From positions 1 through 8,340 of the forward strand of contig JAEYYP010000376.1 in the NCBI GenBank assembly GCA_023428425.1: 8,340 nt of DNA, given 5' to 3'. The position numbers were made by a program, and so were the translations under genes. Shown one piece after another: positions 1 through 5,613 of this stretch. Source of the stretch: Pseudomonadota bacterium (GTDB lineage Bacteria; Pseudomonadota; Alphaproteobacteria; Rhizobiales; Devosiaceae). How positions within the stretch are numbered: position 1 is the first letter of the stretch; every line of letters begins with the position of its first letter. The notes under the pieces were generated by a model. It saw only the letters and a program-made list of their open reading frames with translations. It made no database searches and was not told the DNA's origin.

Positions 1-94
1 ACGCCATGGCGTAGAGCCAGATGCGCACCGGCTTCAGCCGGTCGCCCTCGCTCGCCGTGGCCGGGACAGTTTGTGCAGTTGCGCTCAGAGCCAA
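1..94 (-). CDS. ctaA: Heme A synthase (COX15/CtaA family), N-terminal fragment
   Basis: Only the first 31 codons are in the window; the gene continues beyond the left edge. The reading frame begins at a TTG (94-92), reads as a short polar leader, and then enters KPVRIWLYAMA, which resembles the start of the first membrane helix of alphaproteobacterial COX15-type heme A synthases. That family is an inner-membrane enzyme converting heme O to heme A for cytochrome c oxidase. The TTG start is supported by an AAAGGA ribosome binding site 7 nt upstream. The neighbouring DUF2842 gene is, from memory, a common partner of cox15 in this order, which strengthens the call. The assignment rests on a very short peptide, so another membrane protein cannot be excluded. 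It has no evident link to the polysaccharide locus. Confidence 0.6.
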   Translation of the reverse strand, partial: MALSATAQTVPATASEGDRLKPVRIWLYAMA

Positions 95-101
95 GATGAT
101 A

Positions 102-107
102 TCCTTT
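102..107 (-). promoter_or_regulatory. Ribosome binding site of the heme A synthase gene
   Basis: The minus strand reads AAAGGA at 107-102, followed by a 7-nt spacer and then TTG at 94-92. This is the clearest Shine-Dalgarno sequence seen in the window, and it decides the otherwise unusual TTG start of the leftmost gene. Confidence 0.55.
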
Positions 108-177
108 GCGCGCCGAACTACTCCCCTGCGATCGGCCGTGCAACGGCCCCGATGCCGCAGACAATCACGGCCACGCG

Positions 178-387
178 ATGACCCAGTCCACCCGCAAACT
201 TATCGGCACGCTCTTCGTCATCGGCTCGGTGTTCGTCTACTCGGGCCTGGTGCTCTGGCTCTACACCAGCTTCCTCGAAGGACAGCCGTGGTACCTGTTG
301 ATCGCGTTCTTCGCGATCACTGGAGTGTGCTGGTTCTTCCCCGCAAGCTGGATCATCCGCTGGATGTCGAAGCCCGACCGTACCTGA
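178..387 (+). CDS. DUF2842 family small membrane protein
   Basis: A 69-residue protein with two predicted membrane helices (about residues 8-30 and 38-57) and a short polar C-terminus. The tail, with FPASWIIRWMSKPD at residues 54-67, matches the pattern remembered for the alphaproteobacterial DUF2842 family. The function of that family is unknown. The ATG at 178 is chosen because the protein from there has the size and MTQSTRKLIGT-like beginning expected of the family. An in-frame TTG at 106 would add 24 residues, but it lies on top of the ribosome binding site of the divergent gene and adds polar sequence ahead of helix 1. No strong ribosome binding site precedes 178. The gene is divergent from the heme A synthase gene and ends 2 bp before the stop of the MurA-like gene on the other strand. 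A role in respiratory-chain assembly is only a guess from the neighbour. Confidence 0.75.
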   Translation: MTQSTRKLIGTLFVIGSVFVYSGLVLWLYTSFLEGQPWYLLIAFFAITGVCWFFPASWIIRWMSKPDRT

Positions 388-389
388 GC

Positions 390-1676
390 CTATTCCCAGC
401 GCACCCGCGCGCCGAGGGAAGTCAGCTTCTCGACGAAGTGCGGGTAGGCGCGACGGATGGGGTCGGCATTCTTGATCCGCGACTCCCCCGGAATCTGGAT
501 CGCCGCGAGGAGCAGCGCCACCACCACGCGGATGATGTAGGGCGCCTCGACCTGCGCCGGTCGCAGCTTGTTGCCCCCGAACACGATGAGCCGGTGTGGA
601 TCGGACAGGTGGACGCGCGCGCCGAACTTCAGCAGCTCGGCGCTCCAGCCGAGCGCTCCTTCATACACCTTGTTCCAGAACATGATGTCGCCCTCGCAGC
701 CCACCGCGATGCCAACCGCATGCGGCAGGAGATCGGCCGGAAAGTAGGGCCAGGGAGCCGCCTCGATCTTCGGCAGCATCTCGGCCGTGTAGGGCTCGGT
801 GATCTTCCGTGTCCAGCCAGTGGTGGTGATCGAGTTGCCATCGATCTCGAACTGCAGCCCCAGCTTGCCCAGTTGACGCAGGATCAGCGTCATGTGCGGC
901 CCCATGTCGGTCTCGACGGTCAGCCGCCCACCGGTGACGGCGCCGATGGCGAGAAACGTCGCGACCTCATGGTGATCGTCCGGCACTCGGGCAGTCGTTC
1001 CGCTGAGCCGCTCGACGCCGCGCACCGTCAGCTTGGACGTGCCGATCCCATCGATATCGGCTCCCATCGCCGCCAGCATGTCGCACAGCGCCTGAACATG
1101 AGGTTCGGATGCGGCGTTGTTCATGTGCGAGGTGCCGCGTGCCAGCGCTGCGATCATCGCAAATGTCTCGGTTGCCGTCACCGAGGCGTAGTCGGGCCAC
1201 AGGTCGGCCCCTTCGAGCCGGCCGCTCCGCTCGATCCGATACGGTCGCGTTTCGGCGATAGCGCCGCCGAACCGCTCGAGGATCTCGAGGTGCGGATCGA
1301 TCTCGCGCACGCCCAGCGCACACCCCTTCGCCTCGGTGTCGAAGACCACGAACTCCGATCGCGTCAGCACCGGCGCAAGCAGCAGCACAGCGGCGCGGAT
1401 ACCGACCGGCAGTTCCGCATCGCTGGTCGCGAAGGCGGCAAAGTCATGCTGGATGGTCAGCGTCTGCGCCGGCAGGTCACGACTGACCGTAGACCCCTTC
1501 GAGCGGAAGAACTCGACGAGCTTGTCGATGTCGCTGATCTCCGGGACGTTGGTCAGCGTCACCGGCTCCTCTGTCAGCAGAGTCGCGCAAAGCATGGGAA
1601 GCACGGCATTCTTGTTGCCGGAGGGACGGATGGTGCCCGCTACCGCGTGCGCACCGTCAACGATAAGGTCGGACAT
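390..1676 (-). CDS. MurA-like enolpyruvyl transferase (UDP-N-acetylglucosamine 1-carboxyvinyltransferase family)
   Basis: A 428-residue protein of the EPSP synthase/MurA superfamily; E. coli MurA has 419. MurA transfers enolpyruvate from phosphoenolpyruvate to UDP-GlcNAc in the cytoplasm, the first committed step of peptidoglycan synthesis. Aligned by eye with E. coli MurA, the catalytic set is present: K22/N23 in SGNKNA, R94 (MurA R91), C119 in KGCALG (C115), R124 (R120), D315 in FPAD (D305), R383 (R371) and R407 (R397). Other normally conserved positions differ: the MurA K160 site is Y163, the SVGAT glycine is T167, and the D369 of DLRA is I381. It is therefore probably a paralogue rather than the housekeeping enzyme, perhaps with another acceptor. 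The ATG at 1676 starts the conserved MSDLIVDGAHAVAG; the longer frame to 1754 would overlap the deacetylase gene. It is the last gene of the minus-strand exopolysaccharide operon, 34 bp after the deacetylase. Confidence 0.85.
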   Translation of the reverse strand: MSDLIVDGAHAVAGTIRPSGNKNAVLPMLCATLLTEEPVTLTNVPEISDIDKLVEFFRSKGSTVSRDLPAQTLTIQHDFAAFATSDAELPVGIRAAVLLLAPVLTRSEFVVFDTEAKGCALGVREIDPHLEILERFGGAIAETRPYRIERSGRLEGADLWPDYASVTATETFAMIAALARGTSHMNNAASEPHVQALCDMLAAMGADIDGIGTSKLTVRGVERLSGTTARVPDDHHEVATFLAIGAVTGGRLTVETDMGPHMTLILRQLGKLGLQFEIDGNSITTTGWTRKITEPYTAEMLPKIEAAPWPYFPADLLPHAVGIAVGCEGDIMFWNKVYEGALGWSAELLKFGARVHLSDPHRLIVFGGNKLRPAQVEAPYIIRVVVALLLAAIQIPGESRIKNADPIRRAYPHFVEKLTSLGARVRWE

Positions 1677-1710
1677 CGAAAACTCGAAAACGTTGAAGTT
1701 GATACCTAGA

Positions 1711-2748
1711 CTACTTGCCCACAAGGGAGAACAGGGCCGGCGTGGCGAAGACATCGACGTATCGCCTCGACTGGAACCGGCCGTTCAGGGACACCCTTGG
1801 CAGGGCATGCAGGGTGTTGCGATGGTGCGGGTAGAGCCCGCCCGGCCGCGTCGTCACCGCCGAGCGCAGCCCCAGGTCGCGAGCGAGCCCGAACTCGCGC
1901 GGCCCGGCGGAACTCAGGCCACCGATCGGGTAGCTGAGATGCACGGGCGCCTTGCCGAATTGCGCCTTGATGATCTTCACCGACTGATCGATCTCCACTC
2001 GCGCCTCGGCGACGGGCAGCTTCGCCAGCTCGTAGTGATGCACGGTGTGGGCGCCGATGGTGCACAGTTGCTCGGCCGCGAAGATGCGAAGCTCGGGCCA
2101 ATCCATGATCAGCGCGCGGCAGTGCCGTTCGAGGTCGAACCCATACTGCTTCGCCAGTTCACGGATCAGCGCGACCCTCTCGTGCTCCGGCATGGCACGC
2201 ATGCGGCGATAGAGCATCTCGTAGGCGGTATTCTTTTCATCCTGCGTGGCGGTGGGAAGGTAAGTGGTCTCGCCGGCGGCGTCCGTCACGGCGAGGGCGT
2301 TCTGGCCCGCCACGATATCTTCGAGCGCCTGCCACCACACCTCCCCTACCCCATCGACCAGCGCGGTTGGCACGTAGAGGGTGAACGGCGCTTGGTTGTG
2401 GCGCATCACAGGCAGCGCGAAACGCAGGTTGTCGCGATAGGCGTCGTCGAAGGTGAAGACGACAAACTTCTTCGATGGCTCGTTGCTCTCGACCCGGCGG
2501 ATCGCTTCGTCGATGTCGACGATGTCCAGCCCGAGCTTCCGAACGCGCCTGATGACGAAGTCGAGATAGTCCGGCTTCACCTGCAGGATGGCATTGGGCG
2601 AAAAATCCGCCGGATCGTCCGGCAGCACGCGGTGGAGCGTGAAGATCACGCCCTGCGCCTTCGACAGCCGCCGCACCAGCCGCGACAACTGCGACGCCCA
2701 GATGAGTTCGAACGCGGCGCCGATCGCCGTGTAGCGCAGCGCCCCCAT
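1711..2748 (-). CDS. Polysaccharide deacetylase family protein (NodB homology, carbohydrate esterase 4-like)
   Basis: A 345-residue protein with the metal-dependent deacetylase motifs: FTFDDAYRDN with D101 and D102 (catalytic base and metal ligand), HTVHH at 234-238 giving the two metal-binding histidines, and LSYPIGG at 271-277 as motif 3. An LHRV element at 38-41 is the usual first strand. These enzymes remove acetyl groups from N-acetylated sugars. About 130 residues separate motifs 1 and 2, longer than in compact NodB proteins. No cleavable signal peptide is evident; the N-terminus (residues 5-30) is mildly hydrophobic and amphipathic, suggesting a cytoplasmic or membrane-associated enzyme. 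The substrate could be a lipid-linked repeat unit, a sugar nucleotide or the polymer. The ATG at 2748 is preceded by GGAG at very short spacing and lies 7 bp after the stop of the Wzc-like gene, so the two are surely cotranscribed. The function beyond deacetylation is not determined. Confidence 0.88.
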   Translation of the reverse strand: MGALRYTAIGAAFELIWASQLSRLVRRLSKAQGVIFTLHRVLPDDPADFSPNAILQVKPDYLDFVIRRVRKLGLDIVDIDEAIRRVESNEPSKKFVVFTFDDAYRDNLRFALPVMRHNQAPFTLYVPTALVDGVGEVWWQALEDIVAGQNALAVTDAAGETTYLPTATQDEKNTAYEMLYRRMRAMPEHERVALIRELAKQYGFDLERHCRALIMDWPELRIFAAEQLCTIGAHTVHHYELAKLPVAEARVEIDQSVKIIKAQFGKAPVHLSYPIGGLSSAGPREFGLARDLGLRSAVTTRPGGLYPHHRNTLHALPRVSLNGRFQSRRYVDVFATPALFSLVGK

Positions 2749-2755
2749 CGCTCCG

Positions 2756-4804
2756 CTACGCGACCGCCGCGACGCGCTCGGTCGGCAGCATCACAACCCG
2801 CCCGACTTCGAGGCCCAGCGCCTTGATGTCTCCCCTCGCGGCGACTACCGACTGCACCGACGCGATGTCGGAAGCAATCAGCACGACCCCTGCCCGCAGG
2901 TCGGTAAACAGCGGCAAGCTCGACACCATCCCCACCCGGCCCGTGTCCACGATGACGACATGATAGATGTCGGCGAGCGCTTCGACCAGCGTTGCCGGCC
3001 GTCCGGAGCGCCTGTCGATTGTCGCGAGCCGACCCCAGGCGATCTCCGCGAGATCGTCCGACGCGCGCTGCACAACGTCGCCATAGTCGCAGCGGTCCGC
3101 CGCCAGGTCCGAAAGGCCCTGCACCGGCGAGATGTCACCGCTGCCGGCATCGACGACGACGCAACTCAGTCCAGCAGCGAGCGCGTCCTCGACCAGCCGG
3201 TCGATAACCTGGATCGCCTCGTCGCGGTCGCCGACATTGGCCAGCAGCACCGTGCGCAGTTGACGTCCGCTCACCGCCTCGGACAGGCGACCGAGGTCGT
3301 CGCGCGGCGAACCGCTGGGCTTGGGCATCTCGACCGGGGCCGCGTGCGTCTCATGCCGCGGCTCTTCCATCACGGCTTCTTCGACCGCGGCATAGACGCG
3401 CCGCTCGACCAGGGCCCGGCCGGACATCAGCTCGCCGAACAGCACCGCTCCGACCTGCAGCACCAACGCCACGAACCCGACCGCGCCGAGGATGAGGGCA
3501 GTCTTGGGCGAACTCGGCACCGCCGAGGGCGCGGCCTCCGTCACGACCCGCACATCTGGCAGCGCCGATGTCGCGACCGAGCGGGCTTCTGCGTCGTTGA
3601 AGCGGACGAGGTAGGTGTCCAGCAGGTCACGCTGTGCCTTGGCCTCGCGCTGCAGGCCATCGAGTGTTACCCCGCCCTGCGTCGCATCGCCCGAGGCAAC
3701 CTGCGCCCGGGTTAGCTCATCGCGCAGCTTCTGCTCGAGGTCGGCCTGGACCTTGGCCTCCGCTTCGAGCGAGTCGGCCACCTTGCGGCTTTCGGCGCGA
3801 ATCTGCGCGTCGAGCTCGGCCACCTGTGCCTTCAGCGCCTTGATGGTCGGATGGCCGCTGAGCAGGGTCGTGGACCGCTGCGCAAGCTCGGCCTGGAGGT
3901 TCGCCTTGGTCTGCAGCAGGCTCGAAATCACCACCGAGTTGCGCACATCGGCAACCCCGTCGAGCGACTGGCCGGATTTCACCAGCCCGCGGATCAGTTC
4001 GGCGCGCGACAGCGCATCGTTCTTCTTCTGCTGGGCGTCGGCGATCTGCTGGGTCACCGTCGACAGCGCCTGGTCGGTCACCGGCGTGGCATTGCTGCCG
4101 ACGAACAGGCCGTTCTCGATCTTGTAGTCCGCCACCCGCTTGTCGGCCGCATTGACCTTGGTGCGCAGCTTGTCGATCTCGCCTTGCAGCCAGATCTTGG
4201 CGTCCGTCGTATCGGCCACCGATTGCGCCGCCCGACGCGACACATGCGCCTGCGCCACGGCATTGGCGATGCTGGCCGCCAGCTCCGGATCGGCCGATCG
4301 GACGAAGATCGAAATCACCGCCGAGTCGCGCTCGCGGATCACCGTCATGCGGTCCGAAAGATTGGCGAGAACGGTATCGTCGAGGCCGCGCGCCTCTGGC
4401 TTCCGCCCCATGAGGGAGAGCACCGCGTTGACGGGATTGAAGCCGGTCCCGGCGAACTCGGGCACCGAGCGGAGCGCCTGGCTGTCCACCACTTCGAGCA
4501 GCAGGTCGCGCGACTTGATCAGCTCGATCTGGCTCGAGATCAGCGCTTCCGCCGTCACCCCGCCGCCGCCGCTGGACCCCACGGTATCGGCCGCCGAGCG
4601 GGTGTAGGAACTGTCGCGCGCTTCGACCAGCAGGCTGGCAGAACTCTCGTAGGTCTTGGGCACGAACATCAGGATGGCAAATGTGGCCGCCAGCAGCAGC
4701 ACCGTGACCAGCACGATCCGCGGCAGGCGCGCCCATACGGCACGCAGCAATCCGCCGGCATCCATCCGCATGTCATCGTCGGCATGCTGATAATCGGTAC
4801 TCAT
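2756..4804 (-). CDS. Exopolysaccharide chain-length determinant/transport protein (GumC/Wzc/ExoP-like), with degenerate BY-kinase domain
   Basis: A 682-residue inner-membrane protein of the polysaccharide co-polymerase family, which sets polymer length and couples polymerisation to export through the Wza/GumB channel. Order of parts: cytoplasmic N-terminus; helix 1 (about 29-48) followed by the typical PKTYESSASL strand of the Wzz domain; a large periplasmic region with heptad-rich, probably coiled-coil segments (about 200-270 and 295-400); proline-rich PSAVPSSP (426-433) leading into helix 2 (about 435-457); then a cytoplasmic domain. That last domain (about 515-680) follows the alternating strand and helix pattern of bacterial tyrosine kinases. 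However, the Walker A loop is replaced by LLANVGDRDEAIQ (520-532), Walker A' is reduced to VVVDAGSGD (549-557), and the Walker B-like VVIVDTGRVG (616-625) is altered. No tyrosine cluster closes the protein. ATP binding and phosphotransfer therefore look lost. The start at 4804 precedes the hydrophobic N-terminus sensibly. It is the first gene of the operon with the deacetylase and MurA-like genes. Confidence 0.88.
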   Translation of the reverse strand: MSTDYQHADDDMRMDAGGLLRAVWARLPRIVLVTVLLLAATFAILMFVPKTYESSASLLVEARDSSYTRSAADTVGSSGGGGVTAEALISSQIELIKSRDLLLEVVDSQALRSVPEFAGTGFNPVNAVLSLMGRKPEARGLDDTVLANLSDRMTVIRERDSAVISIFVRSADPELAASIANAVAQAHVSRRAAQSVADTTDAKIWLQGEIDKLRTKVNAADKRVADYKIENGLFVGSNATPVTDQALSTVTQQIADAQQKKNDALSRAELIRGLVKSGQSLDGVADVRNSVVISSLLQTKANLQAELAQRSTTLLSGHPTIKALKAQVAELDAQIRAESRKVADSLEAEAKVQADLEQKLRDELTRAQVASGDATQGGVTLDGLQREAKAQRDLLDTYLVRFNDAEARSVATSALPDVRVVTEAAPSAVPSSPKTALILGAVGFVALVLQVGAVLFGELMSGRALVERRVYAAVEEAVMEEPRHETHAAPVEMPKPSGSPRDDLGRLSEAVSGRQLRTVLLANVGDRDEAIQVIDRLVEDALAAGLSCVVVDAGSGDISPVQGLSDLAADRCDYGDVVQRASDDLAEIAWGRLATIDRRSGRPATLVEALADIYHVVIVDTGRVGMVSSLPLFTDLRAGVVLIASDIASVQSVVAARGDIKALGLEVGRVVMLPTERVAAVA

Positions 4805-4852
4805 GGCACAGCTCGAAACTCACGCAACTTGATCCAAATCCTGCCCTAGTGT

Positions 4853-4870
4853 GGTAAGCATTCGGTTAAG
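4853..4870 (+). repeat. Copy 1 of an 18-bp direct-repeat motif, candidate operator
   Basis: The sequence GGTAAGCATTCGGTTAAG contains two similar half-sites, GGTAAG and GGTTAAG, whose starts are 11 bp apart, about one helical turn. It matches a second copy at 5573-5590 at 13 of 18 positions, including an identical run AAGCATTCGG. It lies 49 bp upstream of the Wzc-like start and about 100 bp upstream of the Wza-like start. A transcription-factor site is an inference. Confidence 0.45.
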
Positions 4871-4898
4871 CGTCCGCGCAAACTGCAATCCGGCCAAC

Positions 4899-4910
4899 GG
4901 CTTCTAAGCC
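4899..4910. repeat. Short perfect inverted repeat GGCTTCTAAGCC
   Basis: The arms GGCTT and AAGCC are separated by two bases. A two-base loop is too tight for an RNA hairpin with all pairs formed, so a dimeric protein-binding site is the likelier reading. It lies in the divergent control region, 62-73 bp before the Wza-like start. A 5-bp arm can occur by chance. Confidence 0.3.
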
Positions 4911-4915
4911 AAATG

Positions 4916-4923
4916 TTAACCAT
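4916..4923 (+). promoter_or_regulatory. TTAACCAT octamer, possible CtrA half-site
   Basis: TTAACCAT is identical to the short form of the binding motif described for the alphaproteobacterial cell-cycle regulator CtrA; the full form is TTAA-N7-TTAAC. Here no second TTAA stands at the right spacing. The location, about 50 bp before the Wza-like start, suits a regulator, but a single octamer is weak evidence. Confidence 0.3.
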
Positions 4924-4971
4924 GGACCGGCATCCTCTGGCTCCGATCGGTTCCGAGTCTCAGGTCAGGCC

Positions 4972-5532
4972 ATGCGCTGGCTGCGTTTGTTCTTTGTTGT
5001 GTTCCTGTTGCCCCTGGCGGTTTCCGCCTGCGCGCTCAATGCGCGGCCCGCGACCTATCTTGTCGAAACCAAGGGCCCCTACGCCCTCGACACCGGCGAT
5101 GTGGTGCGCGTCACCGTCTATGGCGAAGCCGAACTCACCAAGAGCTACCGCGTCGACGACAACGGCAGCCTCGCACTGCCCCTGATCGGTGCCGTCAAGG
5201 TGCGCGGCAAGACCACCCAGATGGCCGCCGCAGCGATCACCGCTGCCCTCGCCGCCGGCTACATCCGCGAGCCGAGCGTCGCCGTCGAGATCGAGACGTA
5301 TCGCCCATTCTACATCCAGGGTGCGGTGAAGAACGGCGGCCAGTTCCCCTATGTCTACGGCATGAGCATCCGGGCCGCGATCAGCACGGCCGGCGGCTTC
5401 TCCGATACCGCCGACCGCTCGAGGGCCATCCTCTATCGCCGCCAGGGCGACGAGATGGTGAAAGGCACCGTCAACCTCGACTTCCCGATCTTCCCCGGCG
5501 ACACCATAGTGATCTCGGAACGCTGGCTGTAG
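4972..5532 (+). CDS. Polysaccharide export outer-membrane lipoprotein (Wza/GumB-like)
   Basis: A 186-residue outer-membrane polysaccharide export protein, the partner of the Wzc/GumC-type protein encoded divergently. The N-terminus is a lipoprotein signal: RWLR, a hydrophobic core (residues 6-17) and lipobox VSAC with the acylated cysteine at 20. Next comes a poly_export domain (about 35-108), with YALDTGDVVRVTVYGE at 37-52 and NGSLALPLIG at 64-73. One SLBB-type domain follows (about 112-165), with FYIQGAVKNGGQFPY at 113-127 and AGGF at 140-143. The protein ends in the usual FPGDTIVISER (174-184). It is about half the length of E. coli Wza (379) or rhizobial ExoF (about 420) and close to Xanthomonas GumB (about 213). 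It thus lacks the further SLBB copy and C-terminal helix used by Wza as its own outer-membrane pore. The ATG at 4972 is chosen because it begins the lipoprotein signal; AGG-rich sequence lies just upstream. It leads the plus-strand series. Confidence 0.9.
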   Translation: MRWLRLFFVVFLLPLAVSACALNARPATYLVETKGPYALDTGDVVRVTVYGEAELTKSYRVDDNGSLALPLIGAVKVRGKTTQMAAAAITAALAAGYIREPSVAVEIETYRPFYIQGAVKNGGQFPYVYGMSIRAAISTAGGFSDTADRSRAILYRRQGDEMVKGTVNLDFPIFPGDTIVISERWL

Positions 5533-5572
5533 CCAACACTCCGTTCACCATCGCCTCAACCAGAGCCACGCT

Positions 5573-5590
5573 GGCAAGCATTCGGCAACC
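5573..5590 (+). repeat. Copy 2 of the 18-bp direct-repeat motif, candidate operator
   Basis: GGCAAGCATTCGGCAACC repeats the architecture of the copy at 4853-4870: two GGYAA half-sites 11 bp apart around an identical AAGCATTCGG core. It lies in the 81-bp gap between the Wza-like and glycosyltransferase genes, 24 bp before the latter's start codon. That position would allow control of transcription or of initiation at the glycosyltransferase gene. No terminator-like hairpin with a T-run was seen in this gap. Confidence 0.45.
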
Positions 5591-5613
5591 GGCCTACGCG
5601 TAAGCCCTCGGGC

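Larger units (their letters stand above)
4805..4971. promoter_or_regulatory. Divergent control region between the Wzc-like and Wza-like genes
   Basis: This 167-bp non-coding gap lies between two divergent start codons and must carry the promoters of both export operons. It is visibly less GC-rich than the flanking genes. It holds a tandem GGTAAGC/GGTTAAGC repeat at 4853-4870, a perfect 5+2+5 inverted repeat at 4899-4910, and a TTAACCAT octamer at 4916-4923. I could not assign convincing -35/-10 elements on either strand by eye. The placement implies joint control of chain-length and channel proteins. Confidence 0.6.

Noticed and set aside
106..177. An upstream TTG start for the DUF2842 protein
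   Set aside because: The TTG overlaps the AAAGGA ribosome binding site of the divergent gene, and the added 24 residues are polar and not expected in the family.
21..1709. A 562-codon open frame on the plus strand, antisense to the MurA-like gene
   Set aside because: Its translation is Arg/His/Asp/Gln-rich with no recognisable domain, it spans the DUF2842 gene in another frame, and it opposes a gene with clear catalytic motifs. It is a GC-rich shadow frame.
1677..1754. A 26-residue N-terminal extension of the MurA-like protein
   Set aside because: It would overlap the end of the deacetylase gene, and family similarity begins at the ATG at 1676.
1336..2826. A 496-codon plus-strand frame opposite the MurA-like and deacetylase genes
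   Set aside because: It spans two well-supported genes and the gap between them on the other strand, has low-complexity Arg/Gln-rich composition and shows no family motif.
2960..4849. Long plus-strand frames (2960-3715, 3615-4127, 3851-4849) opposite the Wzc-like gene
   Set aside because: Composition is typical of antisense shadows, and the opposing frame has a coherent Wzz/GumC layout.
5533..5613. A transcription terminator between the Wza-like and glycosyltransferase genes
   Set aside because: Only a 4-bp GCCA/TGGC stem around 5565-5575 is seen and no T-run follows it; read-through is likelier.
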